Shown here: positions 31,700 through 41,878 of the stretch, in pieces | Layout: the number at the start of each line of letters is the position of its first letter | Position numbering within the stretch: the stretch's first letter is position 1 | Notes under the pieces: generated by a model | What the model was told of the DNA's origin: nothing | The model's input: only the letters and a program-made list of their open reading frames with translations | The model's database searches: none | Position numbers and translations under genes: made by a program | Source: Aldrovandia affinis | Lineage: Eukaryota > Chordata > Actinopteri > Notacanthiformes > Halosauridae | NCBI GenBank assembly: GCA_029706075.1 | Contig: JAINUG010000055.1 | Location: 3,567,885 to 3,631,884 of the forward strand | Length of the DNA: 64,000 nucleotides | Reading direction: 5' to 3'

Positions 31700-31945
31700 G
31701 TCAGACGAGGTGAAGGAGTTTCGTTTCCATAACCGCAGTGCAGCGCCAACACGCCTTATCATTAGACATTCGTCTGTGACCTTGATCTTTGAGCTCAGAG
31801 AGGGCTTCGATAATTATTGTTGCTTTTGACTGTTTATATCTGTGTTGATAAATGGACCACTGTCCTCGCTGTTGGGCCGCGCATTAAAATAATAATTAAC
31901 ACGCTCGCTCTCCAGGCTTGCTCTTCTAAAATAGAACTACCAGCA
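31700..31945. promoter_or_regulatory. candidate conserved noncoding element
   Basis: Non-repetitive block containing TGACCTTGATCTTTGAGCTC (nuclear-receptor half site plus TCF/LEF-like), TCGATAATTATTGTTGC (homeodomain and SOX-type ATTGTT) and AATAATAATTAACACGC. Dense paired AT-core motifs in otherwise balanced sequence are typical of vertebrate developmental enhancers. Inference; no alignment available. Confidence 0.4.
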
Positions 31946-32064
31946 GCATTGCCTGGGTTTTATCAGTGATGATTCATTCATTTGACCAGTGAGCAGATAT
32001 CTAGTTCTCAGTCTTGTCTGCACTGCACAAAGCTGCAGTCAACCTGAGAAATGTGTGTGTGTAT

Positions 32065-32607
32065 TGTAGTGCCACTGGGGGTGGGGTAACACTCAAGGGC
32101 CTTTTCAGAGGGTGTAGGCGATTGAAGAAATCCGGAGGAGACAGTTTTAAAAACAATAATTTTATTCAACTAATTCTTGACAAAACACAAAACTGGTTGG
32201 AGTACTCTGGGAATTAAAACACATTCCGTCCATAATCCTTCTCTCGTTGTCTTTATCCGTAATTCAAGGTCATCAATCCAATTCCGTTCCTCACACACGC
32301 AATAGTCGGTACACAAAATGGGGTTCTCAAAACAATCCAAGTCCAATCCGAAAAGCAATCCAAAACAATCCTTAACCACTGACTCACCATGCATTTCACT
32401 TTTGGTACTCTGCAATTTGCTTGGGGAAAAGGTGCGTCTTTTATGTAGTCCCCCAATTGCATTCAGCTCCAGCAGTCACAATTACTGCAGTTGCTTCAGG
32501 TGTGGGACTGCAGGATGCTGGGAACTGTAGTCCTGATAGCTCCAGTGGCTCACAAGAGTTAAAGGGGCAGGCAGCCATTTTCCCTTGCAGCCCCTTGGGA
32601 TGCCACA
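32065..32607 (-). mobile_element. solo LTR (GTAT family, copy 2)
   Basis: Plus-strand ends TGTAGTGCCACTG and GGGATGCCACA, flanked by GTAT at 32061-32064 and 32608-32611. On the minus strand it starts TGTGGCATCCCAAGGGG, has a TATA-like ACATAAAAGACGC, and has GAATAAAATTATTG near the end, matching the plus copy at 14596-15123 in order. It abuts the left end of a Tc1 relic (CTGCCAAAATAAAGG at 32621). No internal genes. Confidence 0.85.
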
Positions 32608-32611
32608 GTAT

Positions 32612-33348
32612 ATAGAGGTAACTGCCAAAATAAAGGACACACTTGAGTAAAAGTGTTCAGACTGCTCTGGTTCAACTGCACTGCATGTGCGGTTCACAAG
32701 CATGGAGGATGCACAGAGAGCTCCAGAATCAGAACGTTCATGTCAGGTCAAAACCTATTCTCCTCAATCTAAGTAACTGAACTGCTGGTAGCTGCCAAAA
32801 TAAAGGTAACACTTGAGTAAATGAAAGGCTGTGGTGGCACTGTTATGATGTGGGGTGCATTTTCTTGACATGGGTTTGGTCCACTCAACCCCTTAGAGGT
32901 TATGGTAAATGCCAATCAATACAAAGCCATTCTGAGTGATCACCTTCATCCTATGGTGAAGCATCTCTATCCTGAGGGGAGTGGTCTCTTCCAGGATGCC
33001 CCCATCCACAGGGCAGGAGTGGTCACTGAATGGTTTGATGAACGTGAAAACAATGTATACCATATGCCATGGCTGTCTCAGTTAGCAGATCTCAATCCAA
33101 TTGAACACTTATGGGAGATTCTGCAGTGGCGCCTAAGACAGCGTTTTCCACCACCATCAAGAAAACATCAAATGATGGAATTTCTCATCGAAGAATGGTG
33201 TTGCATCCCTCCAATAGAGTTCCAGACACTTGTAGAATCTATGCCAAGGCGCATTGTCGTGTCGTGGTGGCCTAATGGCAATGTCTACTAAGACACTTTA
33301 TGTTGGTGTTTCCTTTATTTTTTCAGTTACCCGTAGGACATACAGTAC
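32612..33348 (+). mobile_element. Tc1-like transposon (copy 5), 5' deleted
   Basis: The left end motif GGTAACTGCCAAAATAAAGG at 32617 appears again as GTAGCTGCCAAAATAAAGGT at about 32790, so the left repeat is present twice about 173 bp apart. The right end is TTTCCTTTATTTTTTCAG then TTACC near 33310-33335. Same family as copies 6, 8 and 9 and the MITEs at 45370 and 48302. Confidence 0.8.
32830..33291 (+). pseudogene. Tc1-like transposase C-terminal half, broken
   Basis: VNANQYKAILSDHLHPMVKH, LYPEGSGLFQDAPIHRAGVV (two residues lost at the FQHDNAPIHRA second-Asp motif, compared with copy 6), TEWFDERENNVYHMPWLSQ, ADLNPIEHLWEILQWRLRQR (catalytic Glu kept in NPIEHLW) and RIVVSWW near the end. The DNA-binding half is missing. 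Confidence 0.85.
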
Positions 33349-33389
33349 TCTTAATATTTAATGCTGTACTGTGATTCTAATTGACTATC

Positions 33390-33460
33390 CACTTTGAGAT
33401 TTTCACTGAAAAATGAAAAGCACTATATAAATAAAATGTAGTTATATATTATTATTCTCA
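33390..33460 (+). repeat. LINE-type 3' tail remnant
   Basis: GAAAAGCACTATATAAATAA then AATGTAGTTA and short ATT repeats, the typical GCGCTATATAAATAAA end of several fish LINEs. Only the tail survives. Confidence 0.6.
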
Positions 33461-33799
33461 AAGGATCTTCATTGACAGAGGTGATTGGGTAAAAGGGGCC
33501 TTAACTCTGTTTGTATTGATGTGCAGGGGTGTGTGTGTACAGGGTAAAGCTGTGCACCTCAGTAAACTAGATTATTTTTCCAGTCATTCTTTACTTAATC
33601 GACATGAGAATGCAGTTTTGGCATGTCGTCCAAAAATGTATTTCTAGCACAGCTGAAACCCCCCCAAAAAAAACCACCCAGGACCTTGGGTACAGTTGAA
33701 AAAAACAATCAATTGAGTATGAGTGAATTTTAGCCTGTAGCAGCCAAGAGTTCCAGAAACTTCCAACATGATTCTGGAAACATTCACACATATAGGTGA
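33461..33799. other. unassigned DNA
   Basis: Poly-C and poly-A runs near 33660; nothing else recognised. Confidence 0.4.
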
Positions 33800-34030
33800 G
33801 AGATTAAAAAAAAAAAGGTTTCAGATTTCTCCCAAATTTGAAGTCAATTCCTTTCATGTCAACTATCCCCCATAGCTCTGTGACCAGCAGTGACAAAGGC
33901 AATGAACCCCCTCCTCACTCACAAAGCCGTCAACCATAACCCCGGTCGGTATACACAGAGCCACTCTTGTATGTGGCCACCGTGTTCCATCCTGGTTTGT
34001 GTTCTTTCTGGAAGCAACTGGCAGAAGATT
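33800..34030 (-). mobile_element. SINE B, partial
   Basis: Plus strand: TTTCAGATTTCTCCCAAATTT, GTCAACTATCCCCCATAGC, GACCAGCAGTGACAAAGGC, GTCAACCATAACCCCGGTCG and TACACAGAGCCACTC, in the same order as the minus copy at 49515-49820. Confidence 0.8.
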
Positions 34031-34124
34031 AGATGTAATCTTGTGTAACAGTGTTAGCTGTAATAGTGAGAAAGCTGGACAGGACACACACTATTCCTGT
34101 CCTCTGGAAAGGGATGATACTCAA

Positions 34125-34200
34125 ATATTTATTTTCAGAATACAATATTATTATTAATGCATTATTATTAAACAATAATAATAATAAATAAGAATAATAG
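34125..34200. repeat. ATT/AAT low-complexity tract
   Basis: TATTATTATTAATGCATTATT and AATAATAATAATAAAT runs. Confidence 0.85.
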
Positions 34201-34279
34201 CCTTTCTTCTCAAATCACTTTACAGTAAAGAGGAGAACCTCACCTCGACCACCACCAATGTGTAGCACCCACGTGGGTG

Positions 34280-34585
34280 ATGCACGGCAGCCACCTACCT
34301 CTGAATTCTGTACATCTAGCTAATTGTCATCACCACTGCCTACTTGCTCAACACTATGTATCCCTGCTTACTGAATAAAAAATAAAAAATAAATTACTAA
34401 CCTTTTCCTTCCCAGTGTTACAGGTATGGTACGCAGCTGCCTGCTATGATGTCTATCGCTGTATTACTGCACTGATCTCATGCACGAACTATGATTGTTC
34501 CTACCATGTATTTATGCATTGTAAGTCGCTCTGGATAAGAGCGTCTGCTAAATGCTTAAAATGTAAATGTAAATGTATAATGTTT
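34280..34585 (+). mobile_element. L2-type LINE 3' end
   Basis: From GAATTCTGTACATCTAGC through CACCACTGCCTACTTG, CAGTGTTACAGGTATGGTAC and TATGATTGTTCCTACCATG to GTAAGTCGCTCTGGATAAGA and GCGTCTGCTAAATGCTTAAA plus TGTAAA repeats. It is the complement of 11095-11390. The tail hairpin CGCTC-TGGATAA-GAGCG is perfect. Noncoding. Confidence 0.9.
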
Positions 34586-34727
34586 TTTTGCTATTAAAGG
34601 TTTCTTAAGCCACACCAGTGGTTCACTCAATATTAATTTATATTAATTTTAATTCGTTGGTCATATTGATAATTATACTCATTAGGACGAAGGGTGACCA
34701 GATTTTTGTGTAAGTTTAATTTCCCTA
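34586..34727. other. unassigned DNA
   Basis: AT-rich spacer; nothing recognised. Confidence 0.4.
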
Positions 34728-34743
34728 TATAAATATATATACA

Positions 34744-34781
<38 letters not shown>

Positions 34782-34782
34782 T
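34728..34782. repeat. (TA)n microsatellite
   Basis: About 20 TA units with one ACAG interruption. Confidence 0.92.
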
Positions 34783-35433
34783 TGCATTATTCATTATTCA
34801 TTTATTTTAATGTTGCTGTTTTAATCATTTTCAGTGTTATCTTATTGTCTTTTAATGCAACTACTGCAACACCTCTTAAGACATATATTAATTCAGATAA
34901 TTATGCTACATTTCCATAAGCATTCATATTTTACAGTCCATTGATTCGTAACATCCGTCCATCTGCGTCTTTCTCATTCCCAGCATATTCCGGCATATAC
35001 AGATGCTGTTGATTTCTCCACCCCTTCAACATGCGCCAGCTCCATGAGGGAAAAAAACAACAACGTTATAATCAACATATCAAAGCAATGACATGTTTCC
35101 AATTCATAAACAAAAACAGTTGGTTTTTTTTCTTGGAAGAATTATGGTGATTATATCTGCTGGAGAAAACCCTGAGAGTAATACAAATACAAGTGCGATA
35201 TCACATCTTCTCTCATCTCAACCTGCAGACAGCAAGGATGGGCTTCCACAACGTAGGGTGTCCTGCGCATATCTCTACAAGATTAACGGAGTATTCCGGC
35301 ATTTATAACACAATCGATTTTGGGTTTACCCACAATGTTGCTGATTTTGTTTTGCTTTTTACTCGCATTGAAAGTGCTCCAGCTGTAAACCGTCGCAACA
35401 GTCAACAACAAAAAGCCCATGGTTCAAAAGCCC
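34783..35433. other. unassigned DNA
   Basis: No gene motif found. Two overlapping open frames (35093-35531, plus) are unremarkable, and the second runs into the repeat that follows. Confidence 0.4.
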
Positions 35434-35525
35434 ATGGGACTACATTTACATTTTCGTCTATATATTTTAAGCATTTAGCAGACGCCCTTATCCGGAGCGA
35501 CTTACAGACTCAACCATTTTTTGTT
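35434..35525 (-). mobile_element. short L2/SINE tail insertion
   Basis: ACATTTACATTTTCGTC, CATTTAGCAGACGCCCTTAT and CCGGAGCGACTTACAGAC on the plus strand. The minus-strand hairpin CGCTC-CGGATAA-GGGCG keeps pairing through a T-G wobble. Only the last ~90 bp of an element. Confidence 0.8.
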
Positions 35526-37068
35526 AGTTAATGGAAAAATTTTAACAGTTTTCCGTTGTAATTTGTTTTTTAAATACTGTGAGAAACTCGAGTCGCTGTC
35601 TCCAAGATTTGCATTTAATTACTGAGCCCCTGAAATTAGACCTCAAAAAATGAAAAGTAGGCCTATGTCTGTTTAAATTTTGCACCTTCTCTCATACCAG
35701 GATGACTGAAAAGACGATTTAATGGGATAAAGGAATCCAAACTGGTCGCATAAAATCCCAGCCATGATGCTTTCCATTGATTGCAGCCATGTGGCCAATT
35801 TAACCTTGTTAGCTGTCTTGCTAGCTAGTATGCTAATATACGAACCTAGCAGTTATTCAGTTAGGCAGCTAAATAAAACTGTACAACTCAACACACACAG
35901 ACACCGGTTTGTCGATCTTCCAATTGAAAGTTAAACTCACCTCTCCCGATAAGCTATTTTCATATTGTATAACAGTATCCAATGGACTCAACTCACTGCA
36001 ATGCTTACCCAGGGGTTCATTTATGGAAGCACAGTAGGATTCATCAAAGGTGATGATTGGTGATTTGTTGTAGGCCTATATATGCTGTCTGATCTTGGAC
36101 TACAAATGGCAGGTTTACTAAATATTTTTAGGGGGTGAAATCCACACATGATCCACACATGAAACATGATGGTCATCGCACGCAATAAATAGCCTGTCCA
36201 TATTTAGGAAAGACGTTGTGAATCCACTTCTCCCCATCCGAATGTCCCACTGCGTCGTCCATTGTTCCGAAGTAAACAGGCGCTACCTCAACATTAGCAA
36301 AAATTACCTTTCATAGTAATGGCTGCAGCAATTATTTAACGGTTTGTTTTGGTTTATTCACGTAATTACTCTCAGTAAATGCCCCCCTAAATCGAACAAA
36401 CGATTTTTTGAACGCCGAACATTTCTTTTCACAGCACCCGCAGGAGATCGTGGCGGTCTTATTAAGTTCTTTCCTTTAATTGCCTCACGAGCGAATGCAC
36501 TTGACTTTAAACCGTGGAGCGGAACATTCCATTGAAATTCCATGAACAGTGTGTGCTTGAGAGAACGCTCGCAGGGGCTGCTGCTACAGCATGGGGTTTA
36601 GGGCACGCAGTGCATTTTCAAGCCATTTGCTGAAACAGACTCCTGCAGAGCGGACAGCTAACAAGGCTTAGAGAAAAAGAAGAAAAAGAAACCTGAATAT
36701 ACTGTTAGTGCCAATGTTAGTTGAAAATGGCAATGTTTACTGGGTTTCAAAATTCTCTGCCCAGCCTTCCATATTGATCACAGAAGTCTGTGAGAGAGTC
36801 AAGGGACCCCCCTGCACTTTTGAAAGCGTGCAACCACTTTGTTTCACACCGACCTTATTTTTCATGAAGTTTTCATGGTACTTTCAATCGTACTATAAAG
36901 TAGGCCCACTGCAACGCAAGGCGGAAGAACAATGTGGAAAAAGGGAAATAGAGTCCACACAGCGCAGCTATTGCTCCGTAAACCAAAAATGATGAAACAT
37001 TTTTGGTCATATATTATTTCCCATATCTTAACATGTTAGTGCCTGTTCTCGTCATTATGCATTCTTAT
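35526..37068. other. unassigned DNA
   Basis: No repeat recognised. It contains a 29-codon minus-strand frame (36262 down to 36173) with a good start context (AACAATGG), starting MDDAVGHSDGEKWIHNVFPK and ending before a possible donor region. I do not recognise it. Open frames elsewhere are short. Confidence 0.35.
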
Positions 37069-37078
37069 GTTCTTATGT

Positions 37079-37215
37079 CTGCGATGGATTGGCGACCTGT
37101 CCAGGGTGTATTCCTGCCTCTCGCCCGGAACGCATGCTGGGATAGGCTCCAGCACCCCCCCGCGACCCTGACCAGGAATAAGCGGCTTAGATAATGGATG
37201 GATGGATGGATGGAT
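37079..37215 (+). mobile_element. SINE C / RTE-type 3' end with (GGAT)n tail
   Basis: GCGATGGATTGGCGACCTGT, CCAGGGTGTATTCCTGCCTC, GCATGCTGGGATAGGCTCCA, AATAAGCGGCTTAGATAATG and about six GGAT units. A 10-bp target duplication GTTCTTATGT lies at 37069-37078 and 37216-37225. It is the complement of the 3' part of 14215-14569; the head is missing by 5' truncation. Confidence 0.9.
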
Positions 37216-37225
37216 GTTCTTATGT

Positions 37226-37439
37226 TAACACATGCCTATTTTATACAGCAGTGGGTACACACATAATACCAAATATACTTTTCACATTAAAGGTTGTAAA
37301 CAGGAGGCACACTGTCCAGATTAAGTCGTAGCTTCTCCATATAACGTTAAAAAGTTAAATTAAATCCTGTTTGTATTTCCGCAGTGCTAGCTATGCTAAA
37401 ACACATTTTAAATTCGTGAAAATTGTGTGCAAAGGGCCA
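37226..37439. other. unassigned DNA
   Basis: No feature recognised. Confidence 0.4.
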
Positions 37440-37660
37440 TGAGAGCTGTCAGACTCCTAATGGTGGAGAGGTAGCAAGTGGGTGGTGGTTCAGGTGTTCA
37501 CCTGATAACAGACAGAAGAGAGAGGCGGGTGAGAAGGGCTGAGCCAGGAGTGGCAGAGATGGGAGTGACCAGACCTGGGTCAAAGGTCACGTTCATATGT
37601 GAACTACTTAACTTAGCTCTTTAGAGGCTGGTCAAATTTGAAACTCTCCTGCAGATCCCT
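37440..37660. promoter_or_regulatory. candidate regulatory block with a DR1 nuclear-receptor site
   Basis: Contains GGGTCAAAGGTCA (37577-37589), a direct repeat of two receptor half sites spaced by one base, as bound by HNF4, RXR/PPAR or COUP-TF proteins. It is followed by GTTCATATGTGAAC, a near-palindrome around a CATATG E-box. The neighbouring CAGGTGTTCACCTG is a near-perfect 14-bp palindrome of two E-box cores. Function is inferred from motifs. Confidence 0.35.
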
Positions 37661-38208
37661 GAGAGTTTTCAAGGGAACCAAAATGTACAGTCATGTGAAA
37701 GGAGAAATTTTGTTAATGGTGAAAAATTGAAAAAAAGCCTGCAAGTACTTTCCTGGTATCTAAAGGGGTTAAAGGGGCCAAGAATGACTAAAATCAATTC
37801 TGTATTCTTAACACTGAAAGCTCTGTCTCTCTACTGTGGAAGTTGAAACGATTTGATGGAACTTCTGAAAATTCATTCAAGGAGCGGAACCAAGTACAAT
37901 ACTGTGGCACTAGATTTTCTGTATTGTAATGTTGCATTGGAAACTCCTGTAGTTAAGAAGCAGAGAGGACGGAAGGAACATAGTAGCTGAGTATCAGAGC
38001 TGTCTGTTCAATCTATAAGAGGTGCCAACACGTGGAAGGCCTTCAGCCAGACCAGGGCCATGCTGAGGCAGTGCATTGTGGGAATTATTTGAAGCGTCGT
38101 GGTGTGTTGGAACTGCAGCCCTCCGGATCGCAGCCTTTAACTGCCGGCTGCCAATACGATGGAGGCGGTGAGCACCAGGGCGCCAAAGAGAGACCAGCGC
38201 GGTATGTG

Positions 38209-38215
<7 letters not shown>
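37661..38215. other. unassigned DNA
   Basis: No repeat recognised. On the minus strand near 38145-38205 one frame reads RWSLFGALVLTASIVLAAGS then a stop: hydrophobic, but without a start codon or clear splice acceptor. Confidence 0.35.
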
Positions 38216-38244
<29 letters not shown>

Positions 38245-38246
38245 TG
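38216..38246. repeat. (GA)n microsatellite
   Basis: About 12 GA units. Confidence 0.9.
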
Positions 38247-38880
38247 AGGAGATTTTTTTGATTTGGAAAAGGGACCACTGCTGAGAGACAGAAGGAGTAT
38301 TGGGCCCTGGGCCCTCACTACTGTGTCTCTCGTGTTTCGTTTTTGCGTGTTTGTATTCGTCTTTCGTCTCCTCTCCATTTTATTTTCCCTCTGCGGAACA
38401 TCATGATTCCAATGAGGGAGCCCCCTCCCTGCCCCCCAATGAATTTGCCCTACGTGAGCACAGAGGGGGGGTCACACATTGACATGTGTAGCCGGGTGAC
38501 TCATGGTGTTTTTGTCTATGCGTGACTGAAGGGATGTCTGTAGTAGAACAAACAGGCTCTGGAGTAAGAGTGTGAGCAGAAGGACATGCGAAGGCAATGT
38601 GATGTATATGATGTAGCTACACCTGGTCTAGTGCTGGTCTAAAATCAGTTTAGCATTTTTCTTCCAAATGGTTAATGCTAGGATTTATGTATTCATTTAT
38701 TTGTCAGGGACATAGCGTTGTTGCAATGTTAAATAAAACAAGCATCAGATGCTGGGCAGGTATCAGGCAACCTGTACCTAGAGTGAAACAGCTGGGCATT
38801 GTGACTTGGGGCACAGAGGGTGTGCTGTTCTGTGTTGTAACTCTGCACATTGCCTCCATTAAATAAAATAAAGCCTCACA
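38247..38880. other. unassigned DNA
   Basis: No gene or recognised repeat. Confidence 0.4.
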
Positions 38881-39035
38881 TAATTTTTACATTTTAATTT
38901 GTGCCACACCCAGAGCGACTTACACAGTTTACATTTCTTTGCATATAATCCATTTATACAGCTGGATATTCACGGAAGAAATTCAGGTTAAGTACCTTTC
39001 TCAATGATGATAATCAATTAACATGTCTGTCTAAC
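38881..39035 (-). mobile_element. old LINE/SINE tail-related repeat
   Basis: CAGAGCGACTTACACAGTTT, then ATTTATACAGCTGGATATTC and TTCAGGTTAAGTACCTTTCT. I recognise this order from widespread fish LINE/SINE 3' regions, but the hairpin loop is destroyed. Confidence 0.6.
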
Positions 39036-39106
39036 CGTCACTTGATATGTGCAGTACGTACAGGCAACTGCCAAAATAAAGGAAACACTTGAGTAAGTGA
39101 AGGGTT

Positions 39107-40122
39107 TGTTACGTTCTGAGTGTCTGTTCGGTTTGTTTTTGTACTTCGTTTATTTATCTTTCTTCGAATACTGTTTTGTTCGGAGTGTCTGTTCGGTTTG
39201 TTTTTGTACTTTGTTTATTTATCTTTCTTCGAGTCTTGTTCTGTCACGTTCTGCTCCCTGTCTGTCCTTGTTCCGTCTTTTTCGAGATCCACTCCTTGTC
39301 TTTGTCATTTGCACTTCGGGAAATGTTTTGGTTTTTCCGCCTTCGCTTATTATCTCGTTTTCTTCCTTCTTACTTTCTAGATTGCACTTTGTATATATTA
39401 GTTAGATGTGTATAGTACTAACCAACTAATCTACTAACGTTAGGGATTTAGATTTAGTTACTAACACTACTAATCACTAATTATCTCACGCTTCTAACTT
39501 TCGCTCATTCTCTCTCCCATTATCGTATCCCTGATTAGCTTTTCACTTTCCCTTTCATTTGCACGCAGCTTCTCTCTTTGCGTTCCTCCCCTTTTACTAT
39601 GCACGTGTCTGCCTGATCTCCCAGGTCGTTTATTGTATATATGTTTGTATGTTTCCCAGTCCGTGTCTTTCGTTTCCCCTCGTTATTCTATTAGCGAATC
39701 CCCTCGTTATTAGATTAACGCTTCCCATTGTTTATACCTGTGTTCCTTCCTCTCTCTCCTCCCAGTCACACCTGATTCCTATTGTGTCACTTTCCCCGTT
39801 TGTATTTAAGTTCCTTGTTTGCTTCCTGTCTTTGTCAGAACGTTGATCCTTATTCCCTGTGCCTACCCTTATTCAGCCAGTGTTTATTAATTTATCCGAG
39901 ACTTCCCTTCTGTTTACTACTCCGAGCCTGCCTAGCGATTCTGTCTGTTTGCCTGTCTGCCTACCTGTTTTTGACTTTTTGGACTGCCTTTTGTGACTAC
40001 TCTCTGCTTCTTGATTCTGTACCTTCGCTACTTCTGATTACTGGTTTTGACCCCTACCTGAATTAAACGTTCCTTTTTGCCTGATCCTGGTCTGCATCTG
40101 GGTCCTTATCCTGTACCTCACA
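39107..40122 (+). mobile_element. solo LTR inside Tc1 copy 6
   Basis: Starts TGTTACGTTCTGAG and ends CTGTACCTCACA, flanked by GGGTT at 39102-39106 and 40123-40127. Late AATTAAACG (about 40060) followed by CCTGATCCTGGTCTGCATCT and GGGTCCTTATCCTG resembles the R-U5 end of fish Gypsy/ERV LTRs, so orientation is plus. A 65-bp segment is tandemly duplicated near its start. The T/C-rich open frames inside are not genes. Confidence 0.85.
39113..39242 (+). repeat. 65-bp tandem duplication within the LTR
   Basis: GTCTGTTCGGTTTGTTTTTG and TTTATTTATCTTTCTTCGA recur 65 bp apart with a few substitutions. Confidence 0.92.
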
Positions 40123-40169
40123 GGGTTCTGGTGCCTCTGCTATTGCATGTGGTGAATTTTCCTGACACA

Positions 40170-40555
40170 GTTTAGGTCCACTCAACCCCTTAGCGGGCAA
40201 GGTAAACGCCAATAAATACAAAGCCATTCTGAGTGATCACCTTCATCCTATGGTGAAGCATTTCTATCCTGATGAGAGTGGTCTCTTCCAGCATGACAAT
40301 GCCCCCATCCACAGGGCAAGAGTGGTCACTGAATGGTTTGATGACCGTGAAAACGATGTAAACCATGTGCCATGGCCATCTCAGTCACCAGATCTCAACC
40401 CAATTGAACACTTACGGGAGATTCTGGAATGGTGGCTGAAACAGCGTATTCCACCACCATCAACAAAGCACCAAATTATCAGATTTCTTTAGAAGAATGG
40501 TGTTGCATCCCTCCAGCAGAGTTCCAGACACTTGTAGAATCTATGCTATTCTAGC
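40170..40555 (+). pseudogene. Tc1-like transposase C-terminal half, broken
   Basis: AILSDHLHPMVKHFYPDESG, LFQHDNAPIHRARVVTEWFD (second catalytic Asp kept), VPWPSQSPDLNPIEHLREIL (Glu kept) and WWLKQRIPPPSTKHQIIRFL, then a stop in place of the next residue. The first Asp and the DNA-binding half are absent. Closest relative here is 32830-33291. Confidence 0.88.
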
Positions 40556-40627
40556 GGCTTATGGTGGCCCAACGCCCTATTAAGACACTTTACGTTAGTG
40601 TTTCCTTTATTTTGGCAGTCACCTGTA

Positions 40628-40910
40628 CAGCACAGCAATAACTGTGGATGGCAGAGAGAAGAGAGGCAGCAGAGGAGACGCATGTCTGCACGTGCTCTGT
40701 GCTCTCCTGCTCTGATGGAGGATGGTGCATTGAACGGCCATCCAAGATTGGAAGACACAGGGAAAACGGGGATAAAAATGGTTAAAAAAAAAACACGTTG
40801 CTGTAAGCGTGCTAATGAACTGATTCGTTAAAAGCGTTCTTGACAAGTAATTGGAGGGGGTTTAGTTAGCATGTTTTCATGTTTATGTCATTTTCCTGTA
40901 TCTAAATGTG
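40628..40910. other. unassigned DNA
   Basis: Overlapping open frames on both strands around 40598-40846 have no family features. Confidence 0.4.
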
Positions 40911-41172
40911 GAGAGAGAAAGACAGAAAGAGAGGGAGAGATGGAGAGAGGGAGAGCCAGAGAGATAGATAGGGTGAGAGAGAGAGATAAAGAGAGAGAAC
41001 GCAACCATCTCAGTGGGAGTGGGGGGGGCCCTGGCCTTTCAGTGGGGGGGGGCATTGCGTGTAACCTGGGTAGGAGGCTGTGTGCTTCTCACTTGGCTGC
41101 ATTTCTTAATCAATCCGTCACTGGCCAGGCTCACTGTGAGAGAGAAAGAGAGAGAGAGAGATAGAGAGACGG
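40911..41172. repeat. two GA-rich tracts with a G-rich spacer
   Basis: GA repeats at 40911-40998 and 41138-41172. The spacer includes two runs of G (41021-41028, 41045-41052). Confidence 0.85.
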
Positions 41173-41469
41173 GTACAAACGAGAAAAGGAGGATTTTTCG
41201 ATTGACAGCTTTTATTAACAGCAAGCTTCTCTCACCGTCTATCATCTCCATCACTTGTTCTGATAAAGTTTTTTTTTTTTTTATGTCAAGAAAGATTAAA
41301 AATAACTACTTCACTCCAGGTGTTTGATACACAGGCGTGTATATGAATGCATGCAACTTAATCTATTAGGGCGTGTGGAAGGTGATTTTGAACCTGCTCA
41401 TATAAGCTATTCTTTCATATCACTGAAATAAATATATTTTATGTTCGCTTCACCTCCATCCCCAGCCTC

Positions 41470-41472
<3 letters not shown>
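41173..41472. other. unassigned DNA
   Basis: Poly-T near 41265; nothing else seen. Confidence 0.4.

Positions 41473-41554
<82 letters not shown>
41473..41554. repeat. (AC)n microsatellite, about 40 units
   Basis: Uninterrupted CA run. Confidence 0.97.
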
Positions 41555-41556
<2 letters not shown>

Positions 41557-41799
41557 TAGATTACAGATTTTAATTTACAAGCTACAAATGAAGATAATAA
41601 TTTTCATTATATAATCATTATATATCATAATATTCAAAAGGCTGTAAAATGTGAAAATGTGAGTGTTTGCACAAACTAAATGAGGGAAGTGTAGCTGCAG
41701 GCACTGAACCTTGCCTGAAATATAATCTATAATCAATTAATTTAACACATTTCAGAGTACTGTTCCCATTATGCCCATTAATTACAACACCAAATAAAT
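41555..41799. other. unassigned AT-rich DNA
   Basis: Between two CA runs; no feature seen. Confidence 0.4.

Positions 41800-41878
<79 letters not shown>
41800..41878. repeat. (CA)n(TA)n microsatellite
   Basis: About 31 CA units followed by eight TA units. The TA run provides the target of the adjacent Tc1. Confidence 0.95.

Larger units (their letters stand above)
39061..40625 (+). mobile_element. Tc1-like transposon (copy 6), split by a solo LTR
   Basis: Left end CAGGCAACTGCCAAAATAAA (39061) and right end TTTATTTTGGCAGTCACCTG (40625), flanked by TA on both sides. A solo LTR occupies 39107-40122. The remaining Tc1 sequence jumps from the left repeat to the transposase C-terminal half, so there was also an internal deletion. 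Confidence 0.88.

Noticed and set aside
38145..38210. Hydrophobic minus-strand peptide RWSLFGALVLTASIVLAAGS
   Set aside because: Looks like a membrane segment, but there is no start codon, no acceptor AG after the pyrimidine repeat, and a stop follows directly.
39097..40066. Chain of Leu/Phe/Ser-rich plus-strand frames resembling membrane proteins
   Set aside because: They lie wholly inside a pyrimidine-rich solo LTR with clear ends and target duplication. Overlapping frames are all open.
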